Positions 32,664 to 41,490 of a stretch of 64,000 nucleotides of DNA are shown here, piece by piece. Numbering within the stretch: the first letter of the stretch is position 1; each line of letters starts with the position of its first letter. Origin of the DNA: Hymenobacter psoromatis (GTDB taxonomy: Bacteria > Bacteroidota > Bacteroidia > Cytophagales > Hymenobacteraceae); NCBI GenBank assembly GCA_001596155.1, contig CP014771.1:1860001-1924000 (forward strand), given 5' to 3'. A program made the position numbers and the translations under genes. The notes under the pieces are model-generated. The model worked only from the letters and a program-made list of their open reading frames with translations, was not told where the DNA came from and searched no databases.

Positions 32664-34658
32664 CTACGCGCCGGCTTTACGGAAAAAAGCGGCCAGCTGC
32701 TCACCGTCGAGCAAGACCACGGTGGGGCGGCCATCGGGAGTATAACTGGGTACCTGGCAGGCAAAAAGCTTATCGACCAGCGCGCTCAGCTCCACGTCGG
32801 GCAGGCGGGGCTGGCTGGTGGCCTGGGCCACGCGCCGGGCCAGGGCGCGGGTGAGCACCTCGCGCCGGTCGAGGCGCAGCGGCGCGGCCCCGCTCCGAAA
32901 CTGCTCAATGAGGCCTTCGAGCAATTCTTGCTCGCCCTGCGCGGGCAGGTCGGCGGGCACAGCTTCAATGGCAATAGTATGCGGCCCAAACTCCGCGAAG
33001 CGAAAGCCCAGCTGGTGCAGCGTGGGCGTCAGCTCGGTTAGCACGGCGTAGTCGGCGGGCGAAAACGTGAGCGGCCTTGGGAACAGCAGCGCCTGCGAGT
33101 GGCCGCCGCCGCCCCGCTCCTGCCCGTCCGCATATTGCTCATACAGAATACGTTCGCGGGCCGCTTCCTGGTCAATCAGCATCAGGCCCGACTTCACGGG
33201 CAGCAGCACGTAGCGGTTCAGCACCTGCGTGGCTCTCGGTGAGTGCGGGAGGGAATGACTTAGTGATTGGGGGGTAGGGCGCGCGCCTTCGGGCGGGGCG
33301 GCGTGGGTGAAGGGCAGCTCGGGCAACGGCGGCGCGGGCGCTTCGACGTTGAGGGGGGGGGTAGGGCCGGCGCGCTCCTCGCCCGCCGGGCGCACGGGCT
33401 GGCCCAGCTCGCGGTAAAACGCTTCGAGGTCGCGCTTGGCCTGCTCGGTGGGGCGCGGCGGGGCGGCGTCGCCCGCCGGTTTCCTACCCCCCCCGCGCAC
33501 GGCGGCGCTCACCGAAGCGGCCAGCGCGTCGGGGTTGAACTCAACGTTGCGAAGGGGGGTAGGGAGCGCCGCGCCCGCGCCGCCAAACGAGCCCGCGCCC
33601 GCCGAGGTGCGTAGCGGCCGGATGGGCGCGAAGTTCACATCGCCCTCAAAATCAAGCGATGGCGTGAGGCTGTGCAGGCCCAGCGCCTGCCGCACGGCCG
33701 CCCGCACCACGGCGTACACCGTCTTTTCATCCTCAAATTTTATCTCCGTTTTAGTAGGATGCACGTTGATATCGATGGCCTTGGGGTCCAGCTCCAGAAA
33801 CAGCACGTAGAACGGGTACGTGTCGCGGGCCAGCAGGCCTTCATAGGCCGCCAGCACGGCGTGGTTGAGGTAGGCCGAGCGAATAAAGCGGTTGTTGACG
33901 AAGAAAAACTGGTCGCCCCGACTCTTCTTAGCCGATTCTGGCTTGCCAATAAAGCCCTTCACGGTGATAAAGGGTGTTACTTCCTCGCAGCCAGCTAGTT
34001 GCTCCTTATAATTGTTGCCCAGTAGGGCCACGATGCGCTGGCTCAGCTTGCCGGCGGGCAGGCCGAATACTTCCAGGTCATTTTGATATAAGGAAAAGGC
34101 AATCTGCGGGTTGGCCAGCGCCACGTGCTGAAACTCGTCCAGGATATGCCGCATCTCCACGGCATTGCTCTTCAGAAAATTACGCCGGGCAGGCACGTTG
34201 AAAAACAGGTTTTTGACCGCGATGCTAGTGCCGTCGGGGCAGGCGGTGGGCGTCTGGCTCGTCACCTGCGAGCCCTCTACGAGCAGCAGCGAGCCGGTTT
34301 CCTGGCCGCGCGGCTTGGTGCGAATCTCGACCTGGGCCACGGCCGCGATGCTGGCCAGCGCCTCGCCCCGGAAGCCCAGCGTACGAATGCGAAACAGGTC
34401 CTCCGTCGAGCGAATCTTGCTGGTGGCGTGGCGTTCCAGGCTCATGCGGGCATCGGTGGGCGACATGCCCAGGCCGTCGTCCACGACCTGCACCAACTGC
34501 TTACCAGCCTCTTTCACAATCAATTGCACGCTGGTCGCGCCGGCGTCCACGGCGTTTTCGAGCAGCTCTTTCACCACCGAGGCCGGGCGCTGCACCACTT
34601 CGCCCGCCGCAATCTGGTTGGCGAGGTATTCGGGCAGGAGTTGGATGATGTCGGGCAT
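32664..34658 (-). CDS. mutL: DNA mismatch repair protein MutL
   Basis: The ATG at 34658 (MPDIIQLLPEYLANQIAAGE) gives 664 residues. The GHKL ATPase core shows ELLENAVDAGAT, VDDGLGMS and GFRGEALASI, and the NPTK-type loop HPTKTEIKF. A Pro/Ala-rich linker of about 150 residues joins the C-terminal dimer domain, where the endonuclease motif reads DQEAARER at residues 496-503: the usual His is Glu498. The late Cys motif reads YTPDGRP rather than CPHGRP. So ATPase function looks sound but the nicking site is atypical. A MutH-like gene lies 4 kb away. Confidence 0.93.
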   Translation of the reverse strand: MPDIIQLLPEYLANQIAAGEVVQRPASVVKELLENAVDAGATSVQLIVKEAGKQLVQVVDDGLGMSPTDARMSLERHATSKIRSTEDLFRIRTLGFRGEALASIAAVAQVEIRTKPRGQETGSLLLVEGSQVTSQTPTACPDGTSIAVKNLFFNVPARRNFLKSNAVEMRHILDEFQHVALANPQIAFSLYQNDLEVFGLPAGKLSQRIVALLGNNYKEQLAGCEEVTPFITVKGFIGKPESAKKSRGDQFFFVNNRFIRSAYLNHAVLAAYEGLLARDTYPFYVLFLELDPKAIDINVHPTKTEIKFEDEKTVYAVVRAAVRQALGLHSLTPSLDFEGDVNFAPIRPLRTSAGAGSFGGAGAALPTPLRNVEFNPDALAASVSAAVRGGGRKPAGDAAPPRPTEQAKRDLEAFYRELGQPVRPAGEERAGPTPPLNVEAPAPPLPELPFTHAAPPEGARPTPQSLSHSLPHSPRATQVLNRYVLLPVKSGLMLIDQEAARERILYEQYADGQERGGGGHSQALLFPRPLTFSPADYAVLTELTPTLHQLGFRFAEFGPHTIAIEAVPADLPAQGEQELLEGLIEQFRSGAAPLRLDRREVLTRALARRVAQATSQPRLPDVELSALVDKLFACQVPSYTPDGRPTVVLLDGEQLAAFFRKAGA

Positions 34659-34761
34659 AAAAGAGGGGGGTAGGCTGGCAGCGCTACCATATTTTGGACA
34701 CCGGGCAGGCAATTAGCGGGCGGTACCGGCGTTTTTCATCAACCGCTACTAGCCTGGTGCC

Positions 34762-34769
34762 TACCTTTG
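34762..34769 (+). promoter_or_regulatory. Probable -7 box upstream of the GH3/beta-lactamase gene
   Basis: TACCTTTG is a perfect TAnnTTTG box about 160 bp before the start at 34930, in the spacer shared with divergent mutL. It implies a long leader. No good -33 TTTG is seen at the expected distance. Confidence 0.4.
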
Positions 34770-34929
34770 CGGCCAATTTGGGCTAGCTGCCCAGCTTATT
34801 TTCGGCTGCCAAGTAGTTCTGTTCTTACGGAACCGCTGCGGGTAGCCGGGGGTTCCAGCGGCATCCTTCGGCAAAAGTAGGCCGGCCGGACCGCCTTTTC
34901 TACCTTTCTACACTTCCCGTTCCGGGCTG

Positions 34930-37902
34930 ATGCGCGTCGATTTTCGGTTTCTGTTTCTGGGGTTGCTGCTGGGGGTTGCCGGGTTGCTGCTGGGTTTTTC
35001 GGTGCCCCGCAAGCCCTTGCCCGACCCGCTGCCCAGCGGCCCCGCCGAGCAGCGGTGGGTAGATAGCGTGTTCACCTCCCTCACGCCCGACCAGCGCCTG
35101 GGGCAGTTTTTTATGGTGGCCGCCTACTCCAACCGCGAGAAGGCCCACGCCGACCGCATCGAGCGGCTGGTGCGCAACCAGGGCATCGGCGGGGTCATGT
35201 TTTTGCAGGGCGGCCCCAAGCGCCAGGTCATCATGACCAACCGCCTGCAGGCCGCCGCCAAGGTGCCGCTGCTCATCGCCACCGATGCCGAGTGGGGCCT
35301 CGACATGCGCCTCGACTCGACCGCGCACTTCGCCAAAGAAATGACGCTGGGCGCGATGGACGACGACCAGCTCGTGTATCAGATGGGCCGCGACCTGGCC
35401 CGCAAGCTGCGGGCGCTGGGCGTGCACATCAACTTCGCGCCGGTCGTGGACGTCAACTCCAATCCTAGCAATCCGGTGATTGGCAACCGCTCGTTTGGCG
35501 AAAACCAGGACCGCGTGGCAGCGCTGGGCGTGCAGTACGTCAAGGGTTTGCAGGACCAGCACGTGATTGCCGTAGCCAAGCACTTCCCTGGCCACGGCGA
35601 CACCGACACCGACTCGCACGTGGCCCTGCCAGTGATTAATATCGACCTGGCCCGACTCGAAAAAGTTGATTTAGTGCCCTTCCAGAAGGCCTTTGAGGCG
35701 GGCGCGCTGGGCGTGATGGTGGCGCATTTATACATGCCGCTTTTCGACACGACTAACGCCAAAACTACTACCCTCTCCAAAGCGCTCGTAACCGGCCTGT
35801 TACAAGACCGCATGGGCTTTAAGGGCTTGATTTTCACGGATGCACTGAACATGCGCAGCGTGAGCAAGCTCTACAAAGACGGCGAGCTGGACGCGATGGC
35901 CCTGGCCGCCGGCAACGATGTGCTGCTATTTTCGGAAGATGTGCCGGCCGCCCTCATCCGCATTAAGGAGGCCGTGGCGACCGGCAAGCTCCAGCAGGCC
36001 GACCTGGACCTGCGGGTTAAGAAAATTCTGCGCGCCAAGTACTGGGCGGGCCTCAACCACTACCAGCCGGCCAACGCTCTGACGCTGAGCGACAGCCTCA
36101 ACCTGCCCGAGTCGCGGGTGCTGTCGCAAACGATTTTTGAGCACGCTGTGACGGTCGTGAAGAACGACGACCGCCTCCTACCCTTCCAGCGGCTCGACAC
36201 GCTGCGCATCGCGGCCATCACCATCGGCACCCAGCCGGAGGGGCCTTACGCTACTATATTCAATAAATACCAGCCCGGCCCGGTGTACGCCGTGCCCGAC
36301 CGCTACGCGCCCGACTCGACGTTTAGCCGCATCTACGCCCGGCTCGGCGATGCCAACGTGGTGGTAGTGAGCCTACACCAGATGAATAACACGCCCAGCC
36401 ATAGCTACGGTCTGGGCGAGGGCGCGCTGAAATTCCTCAAAAATCTGGAGGCTGACAAACGCCGCAAAACGGTGGTCGTGGCGATGGGTAACGCCTACGG
36501 CCTCAAGTATTTGGAAGGTGCCCGCACGCTGGTTTGCGGCTACGAGGACCACTATGCGGCGCAGCTCGTGGTGCCGCAGATATTGTTTGGGGCGCTGCCG
36601 GCGCGGGGCAAGCTGCCCGTCACGGTGTCGGAAACGCTGAAAGCCGGCACCGGCCTAGCCCTGCCCGAGCTGCATCGCCTGCGCTACGCCGCGCCCGAGC
36701 GCGAGGGCCTGGACTCGCGCATCATGAGCCAGATTGACCACATCGCCCTCGAAAGCATCGTGACGGCCGCCACGCCCGGCTGCCAGGTACTCATCGCCAA
36801 AAACGGCACCGTGGTCTTCGACCAGAGCTACGGCTACGGCACCTACGACCAGAGTCAGCCCGTGACTAACAGCACGTTGTACGACCTGGCATCGGTGACG
36901 AAAGTGGCTGGCACGCTGCAAGCCATCATGTACCTCAAGGACCAGGGCCGGCTGAACCTGGACGACAAAGTATCGGCCTACCTGCCCGAGATGCAGCGCA
37001 CCAACAAGCGCGACGCCACCGTGCGCGACGTGCTGCTGCACCAGGCCGGCCTCAAACCCGGCATCCCGACCTGGGAGCGCACCGTGCACGACGGCACCCT
37101 CAAGCCCAACTATTATTCGAGCAACCGCTCCGATGATTTTCCGAACGAGGTAGCGCCCGGCGAGTTTTCCTTCAAGGCCGCCGACGACTCGGTATGGGCC
37201 TGGACGCTGCGCTCGGGGCTGCTGCCCAAGGTGCGCGGCAAGTATCCGGTGGAGTATTCCGACCTCAGCTTTATCATTATGAAGCGCCTGAGCGAGAAGA
37301 TTTTGGGTCAGCCGCTGGCCGAGTTTCTGCCGAAGGAGTTTTACAAGCCACTGGGCCTGGGCAGCATGACCTATAACCCGCTCACGCGCTTCCCCAAGAG
37401 CTGCATCGCGCCCACCGAGAACGACACCTATTACCGCCGCGAGCAGCTGCAAGGCACGGTGCATGACCAAACGGCCGCCCTCGTGGGGGGGGTAGGCGGC
37501 CACGCCGGCCTCTTCGCCACCGCCAACGACCTGGCCGTGCTGATGCAGATGAACCTGCAAAACGGCCGCTACGGCGGCATCACGTACTTCCAAAACTCAG
37601 TGGTGAGCGAGTTTTCGCGCCCGCAGGTGGCCGGCAACAAGCGCGGCCTGGGCTGGGACCGCGGCGACCCCAGCAAGCCCACCGGCCCCACCAGCCACCT
37701 CGCCCCGGCCAGCACTTTCGGCCACACCGGCTTCACGGGCACCTGTGTGTGGCTCGACCCCGACAACCAGATTCTCTACGTCTTCCTCTCCAACCGCGTG
37801 TACCCCGACGCGGGCAACATCAAGCTGCGGACCTATAATATCCGCACGCGGATTCAGGAGGTGATTTACAAGGCAATGGAGGCCAAGAGTCCAAAAGGAT
37901 GA
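34930..37902 (+). CDS. NagZ-like GH3 fused to a beta-lactamase-type serine hydrolase
   Basis: The 990-residue protein has an N-terminal hydrophobic helix (VDFRFLFLGLLLGVAGLLLG), then a GH3 beta-N-acetylglucosaminidase domain with KHFPGHGDTDTDSH at 217-230 and nucleophile Asp304 (FTDALNM), a GH3 C-terminal domain, and from about residue 600 a class C beta-lactamase/DD-peptidase domain with Ser655-x-x-Lys658 (SVTK), a YSD tyrosine motif and HTGFTG late motif. The loop His-Asp pair is specific for NagZ-type enzymes. Acting outside the inner membrane, it could trim both sugar and peptide parts of peptidoglycan. Its stop overlaps the dam start (ATGA). Confidence 0.88.
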   Translation: MRVDFRFLFLGLLLGVAGLLLGFSVPRKPLPDPLPSGPAEQRWVDSVFTSLTPDQRLGQFFMVAAYSNREKAHADRIERLVRNQGIGGVMFLQGGPKRQVIMTNRLQAAAKVPLLIATDAEWGLDMRLDSTAHFAKEMTLGAMDDDQLVYQMGRDLARKLRALGVHINFAPVVDVNSNPSNPVIGNRSFGENQDRVAALGVQYVKGLQDQHVIAVAKHFPGHGDTDTDSHVALPVINIDLARLEKVDLVPFQKAFEAGALGVMVAHLYMPLFDTTNAKTTTLSKALVTGLLQDRMGFKGLIFTDALNMRSVSKLYKDGELDAMALAAGNDVLLFSEDVPAALIRIKEAVATGKLQQADLDLRVKKILRAKYWAGLNHYQPANALTLSDSLNLPESRVLSQTIFEHAVTVVKNDDRLLPFQRLDTLRIAAITIGTQPEGPYATIFNKYQPGPVYAVPDRYAPDSTFSRIYARLGDANVVVVSLHQMNNTPSHSYGLGEGALKFLKNLEADKRRKTVVVAMGNAYGLKYLEGARTLVCGYEDHYAAQLVVPQILFGALPARGKLPVTVSETLKAGTGLALPELHRLRYAAPEREGLDSRIMSQIDHIALESIVTAATPGCQVLIAKNGTVVFDQSYGYGTYDQSQPVTNSTLYDLASVTKVAGTLQAIMYLKDQGRLNLDDKVSAYLPEMQRTNKRDATVRDVLLHQAGLKPGIPTWERTVHDGTLKPNYYSSNRSDDFPNEVAPGEFSFKAADDSVWAWTLRSGLLPKVRGKYPVEYSDLSFIIMKRLSEKILGQPLAEFLPKEFYKPLGLGSMTYNPLTRFPKSCIAPTENDTYYRREQLQGTVHDQTAALVGGVGGHAGLFATANDLAVLMQMNLQNGRYGGITYFQNSVVSEFSRPQVAGNKRGLGWDRGDPSKPTGPTSHLAPASTFGHTGFTGTCVWLDPDNQILYVFLSNRVYPDAGNIKLRTYNIRTRIQEVIYKAMEAKSPKG

Positions 37903-38750
37903 GCCGAATAGTTAACCACCAAACGGCTACTACCGGGCTGCTTTTCCCCGAGTCAGTGCCCAACCAGCCGGTGCCAGCCGTCACGCCAGCCTTGAAGTGG
38001 GCCGGCGGCAAGCGGTGGCTGATGCCTCACCTATTGCCCTTGTGGCAGCGCTTTGCTGATTATCGGTTGGTAGAGCCTTTTGTGGGCGGTATGAGCGTAG
38101 CCCTGGGGCTACGGCCCAAACAGGCTTATTTAGCTGACCTCAACGAGCACTTGGTAAACTTTCACCAGTGGTTGCAACGCGGTCTCATTACGACCAGCGA
38201 ACCGGTACACGAGGAAGCGGCTTTTTACGAGGCACGCGCGCGCTTCAATGAATTGATTCGTCAGCAGCAACAGCATAGCGCTGAGGCTGCTACTCTTTTT
38301 TATTACCTGAATCGGACTTGCTTCAATGGTTTGTGTCGGTTTAATCGGAAGAATGAGTTCAACGTGCCCTTTGGCCGGTACAAGACGATAAATTACACGC
38401 GTGATTTCACGGCCTACCAGCCGCAGCTGGCCGCTTGGGACATCGCGCATCATTCATTTGAACACACGCCCTTGCAGGCCGGGGACTTTGTGTACGTAGA
38501 CCCGCCTTACGATACGCCTTTTACGCAGTATGCCAAGGAGGATTTTACCTGGGCCGACCAGGAAAAGCTCGTGCGCTGGCTGACTGCGTATGACGGGCCG
38601 ATTGTGGCAACCAACCAGGCTACACCGCGCATTCTGGAATTATACCAGGATGCTGGTTTTCAAGTGCAAACGCTAGCCGCCCCGCGCCGTATTTCCTGCA
38701 CCGGCGACCGCACGCCGGCCCAGGAGATTTTAGCCACTAAAAACTGCTGA
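37899..38750 (+). CDS. Dam-type DNA adenine-N6 methyltransferase
   Basis: The 283-residue protein has the D12-class order: motif X KWAGGK at 33-38, motif I VEPFVGG at 58-64, and motif IV DPPY at 201-204, with FYYLNRTCFNGLCRFN in the target-recognition part. This is the Dam/DpnM/EcoRV-methylase group, which methylates adenine in GATC or GATATC. Near absence of GATC in the window, and presence of many GATATC, point to GATC. It overlaps the preceding gene by 4 bp and is followed after 6 bp by a MutH-like nuclease, forming a compact pair. Confidence 0.88.
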   Translation: MSRIVNHQTATTGLLFPESVPNQPVPAVTPALKWAGGKRWLMPHLLPLWQRFADYRLVEPFVGGMSVALGLRPKQAYLADLNEHLVNFHQWLQRGLITTSEPVHEEAAFYEARARFNELIRQQQQHSAEAATLFYYLNRTCFNGLCRFNRKNEFNVPFGRYKTINYTRDFTAYQPQLAAWDIAHHSFEHTPLQAGDFVYVDPPYDTPFTQYAKEDFTWADQEKLVRWLTAYDGPIVATNQATPRILELYQDAGFQVQTLAAPRRISCTGDRTPAQEILATKNC

Positions 38751-38756
38751 TTTGAG

Positions 38757-39395
38757 ATGGAACGCCCTGAAGCCGTGCGCCTGCTGCGCGAATTATTGAA
38801 CCAGGATTTGGTGGAAGTGGCGCAACGGCACGGGGTCACCATTTTTGTGGAAGGACGCAAAAACAAGGGTTGGGCCGGCCACACGTTGGAGCGCTATTTA
38901 GGGCTGCCGCTCAATAGTTCGCGGGCCCCCAATTTTGGCAGCTGGGAATTAAAATCTACCTCGTTGGTGGCGGGGCGCGATGGCCAGCTACGGATAAAAG
39001 AAACCGTAGCCGTTACTATGCTTGACCCAGTTGAGGTATTGGTTAAAGAGTTTGAAGAGAGCCATTTGTACACCAAACTGCGTAAAACGCTGCTGGTAGC
39101 CCGCATCCATGAAAGCACCCGGGATGAACGCTCCATCCTCCACAGCATTGCTGAATTTGACCTGACTGACCCGGCCTTGTTTCACGCGCTTAAGGCTGAC
39201 TACGAAACGATACGGCAGGTTATTCGCGAGGGTGGTACTTTGAGCGGCACGCTCGGCAAGTTTATTCAGCCGCGCACGAAGGGCGCGGGCCACGGCAGCA
39301 CTTCCCGCGCTTTTTATGCGCGCAAGGAATTAGTAGCCCACCTGCTGAATATTACGCCGCTCCATTTCCAGGCTACCGATGTATCGGCCGATTAA
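38757..39395 (+). CDS. MutH/Sau3AI-family endonuclease, partner of Dam
   Basis: The 212-residue protein follows MutH along most of its length: NKGWAGHTLERYLGL compares with DKGWVGMLLEHWLGA, SWELKSTSL with GIELKTIPV, SHLYTKLRKTLLV with SHVRHKLKRVLWV, and RAFYARKELVAHLL with the MutH C-terminal helix. Active-site residues expected are Glu45, Glu64 and Lys66; the first Asp of the motif is Asn59 (APNFGSWELK). Paired with a Dam-type methylase it is most simply a type II GATC restriction enzyme. A methyl-directed mismatch nickase with the nearby MutL is the alternative. The Asn may weaken cleavage. Confidence 0.65.
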   Translation: MERPEAVRLLRELLNQDLVEVAQRHGVTIFVEGRKNKGWAGHTLERYLGLPLNSSRAPNFGSWELKSTSLVAGRDGQLRIKETVAVTMLDPVEVLVKEFEESHLYTKLRKTLLVARIHESTRDERSILHSIAEFDLTDPALFHALKADYETIRQVIREGGTLSGTLGKFIQPRTKGAGHGSTSRAFYARKELVAHLLNITPLHFQATDVSAD

Positions 39396-39398
39396 TAG

Positions 39399-41291
39399 CT
39401 ACTGCGGGGCCGTCCACACGTTATCGGCCGGGTAGCTGTCGGGCACGTAGAGGCTGCCTAACGTGACTTTTTTAATAGTTCGGCCGCTGCGCACGGGCAC
39501 CGTGACGCTGCGGGCACCGTCTTGCCACACGGCAATGGTGCGGTGGATTTTCTCCTCCGTGCCGTTGTCGAAGGTCACCGTGAGGTCCACGGGCACGGGC
39601 TTGGTGCCCTTGGCGGTCACGGTTATCTGGGCGGGCTTGTCGGCGGGGCGCACCACGCTCGTGATGGCCAGGTCGGGGTAGCCGCCGTCGAAAAACCAGC
39701 GCTGCCAGAACCAATCCAGGTTCTGGCCCGCGCCGGCGTTCATCGAGTAGAAGAAGTCGTAGGGCATTGGGTGCTTGCCGTGCCAAGCGCGGATGTAGGT
39801 GTGTAAGGCCTTAGTAAACAGCTCATCACCCAGCAAATCCTTCACGTACAAATAGCCCAGGCCCGGCTTGGGGTAGGAGTTAAGGAAGAACGGCGCGCCG
39901 GTTTGCTGGGTCGTCAGGGTCACGATGGGCAGGTCGTCCTCGGTGTCGGCGGCGCGGGCGTAGGGCACCATGCCGTAGTCGTCCACGAGGCCGGGCTGAA
40001 TGATAGGCGAGATAATCCACTCGCCGATGGTGGCCCAGCCCTCGTCCATCCAGCCGTATTTCGTCTCGTTGATGCCCATATAAAACGGGAACATCGTGTG
40101 AAAAATCTCGTGGTCGGTGAGCGTGATGGCCGCCTCGCGGGTGGGCGAGGGGTTGTCGTTCACCATCATCGGGTACTCCATCTGGTCGAGGCCATCGAAC
40201 ACCGTTTCGTGAGCGTAGGGGTAGGGCCACTTTGGAAAGGTGTAGCTCATGGCCTGCACCGTGCGGCGGGCCATTTCCAGCACGTCGCGGTAGTCGCGGT
40301 GGCGCGTATTGTACACGGCATCGACGCGGGTGCGGCGCTTGGTGGCGGGGTCCACCACGAGGCTGCTGGACTGCCACACGTAGTGCTCAGAAGTAGCAAA
40401 GGCAAAGTCCGTTACGTCGCGCGCGTCGAAGTGCCAGGTCAGGTCGCCGCGCCCCACTGAGTAGTCGCGTCGCCGCAGGTCGGTGCTGTCGATGACGCTG
40501 ATAATGCCGTCTTTGGTGCTGGCGTCGTGCAGGCGGTTCACATATTTTTTGGTGAGCACCTGGTGGGCATTGGTGAGGTCGCCGGTGGCCCACACCACGT
40601 AGTTGTGCGGCACGGTGATATCGACCGCGAAGTGGCAGAAGTCGTTGTAAAACTCCGGCCCGCCGGTGTACGGCACCTTGTTCCAGCCGTCGATATCGTC
40701 GTACACAGCGATGCGCGGAAAGAAGTAGGCGATGAAGGCCGCGCCCGGCTCAATCTCGCCCGTGCGCTGGTGCGAGCCCTCGTTCAACACGTACGAATAG
40801 TCCACGCTGACCTCGACCGACTGGCCCGGCCCGAGCGGCTGCGCCAGCGGCACCACCAGGTTGGTATTATCTATCGTCAGGGCCTTCACGGCCAGCGGCT
40901 GGCCAGCAATGCTCAGCTTCTCAATCACTACCCCCGCTCCAACATCCTCGGCCCGAAACCTGGTAGAGCGCGGCGCGCCGGCCTGGTAGATGTTGGGGTA
41001 GAGCTTAAACCACAGCTCATGCAGCTCATCGGGGCTGTTGTTTTGATACACCACCTTCACCGTGCCATCGACCTTGCGCGAGGCCGGGTTAAAATCGACC
41101 TGAATGGTGTAATCGGCCGTGTTTTGCCAGTACTTCGGGCCGGGCTGGCCAGTGGGCGAGCGGGTGCCTTTATCATAGGTGGTCCGCAGGTTGCGGGGCA
41201 TGGGCAGCGCGGTTTGCGCCTGGGCGGCCGAATGCGTTAGGGCCAGCAGCCACAGCAGCGGCAGGCGGCAAAGGAGGGGTAGGGATTTCAA
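39399..41291 (-). CDS. M1-family zinc metallopeptidase
   Basis: The 630-residue secreted protein starts MKSLPLLCRLPLLWLLALTH (signal ending AQAQ). After a beta-rich N-domain comes the gluzincin catalytic region: DQMEYPMMV (the MEYP variant of the GxMEN exopeptidase loop), HEIFH at 394-398 and WMDEGWA, where the Glu is the third zinc ligand. It should be an aminopeptidase acting in the periplasm. The convergent MutH-like gene ends 3 bp away, so they share no terminator. Confidence 0.9.
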   Translation of the reverse strand: MKSLPLLCRLPLLWLLALTHSAAQAQTALPMPRNLRTTYDKGTRSPTGQPGPKYWQNTADYTIQVDFNPASRKVDGTVKVVYQNNSPDELHELWFKLYPNIYQAGAPRSTRFRAEDVGAGVVIEKLSIAGQPLAVKALTIDNTNLVVPLAQPLGPGQSVEVSVDYSYVLNEGSHQRTGEIEPGAAFIAYFFPRIAVYDDIDGWNKVPYTGGPEFYNDFCHFAVDITVPHNYVVWATGDLTNAHQVLTKKYVNRLHDASTKDGIISVIDSTDLRRRDYSVGRGDLTWHFDARDVTDFAFATSEHYVWQSSSLVVDPATKRRTRVDAVYNTRHRDYRDVLEMARRTVQAMSYTFPKWPYPYAHETVFDGLDQMEYPMMVNDNPSPTREAAITLTDHEIFHTMFPFYMGINETKYGWMDEGWATIGEWIISPIIQPGLVDDYGMVPYARAADTEDDLPIVTLTTQQTGAPFFLNSYPKPGLGYLYVKDLLGDELFTKALHTYIRAWHGKHPMPYDFFYSMNAGAGQNLDWFWQRWFFDGGYPDLAITSVVRPADKPAQITVTAKGTKPVPVDLTVTFDNGTEEKIHRTIAVWQDGARSVTVPVRSGRTIKKVTLGSLYVPDSYPADNVWTAPQ

Positions 41292-41412
41292 AAAGGCAGA
41301 CTAAAATGTAGCGTTTATGAAGCGAAGGAGCCATTTTCAACTGAAAACGCGCCGGGCTTGCCATTGAACGCAAAAAAGGATTTGCCGCTGCAAGCCGACC
41401 CGCAAAAATAGC

Positions 41413-41459
41413 TAAATCGGCAGGTCAGCCCGCCGAATGCGGGCCAACCTGCCGATTTA
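41413..41459. terminator. Long hairpin terminator
   Basis: TAAATCGGCAGGT pairs with ACCTGCCGATTTA around an inner GCCCGC/GCGGGC stem. It lies just downstream of the serine hydrolase pseudogene on the minus strand, and upstream of the M1 peptidase gene. Confidence 0.8.
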
Positions 41460-41490
41460 AAGGCGCGGATAATGCCGCACTATTGGCCCC

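Noticed and set aside
34659..34929. tRNA-like search in the mutL spacer
   Set aside because: No cloverleaf or T-loop consensus was found there or in other spacers.
37899..38750. GATATC (EcoRV-type) specificity for the methylase
   Set aside because: GATATC occurs many times in the window, whereas GATC outside it is almost absent, so GATC is the better target.
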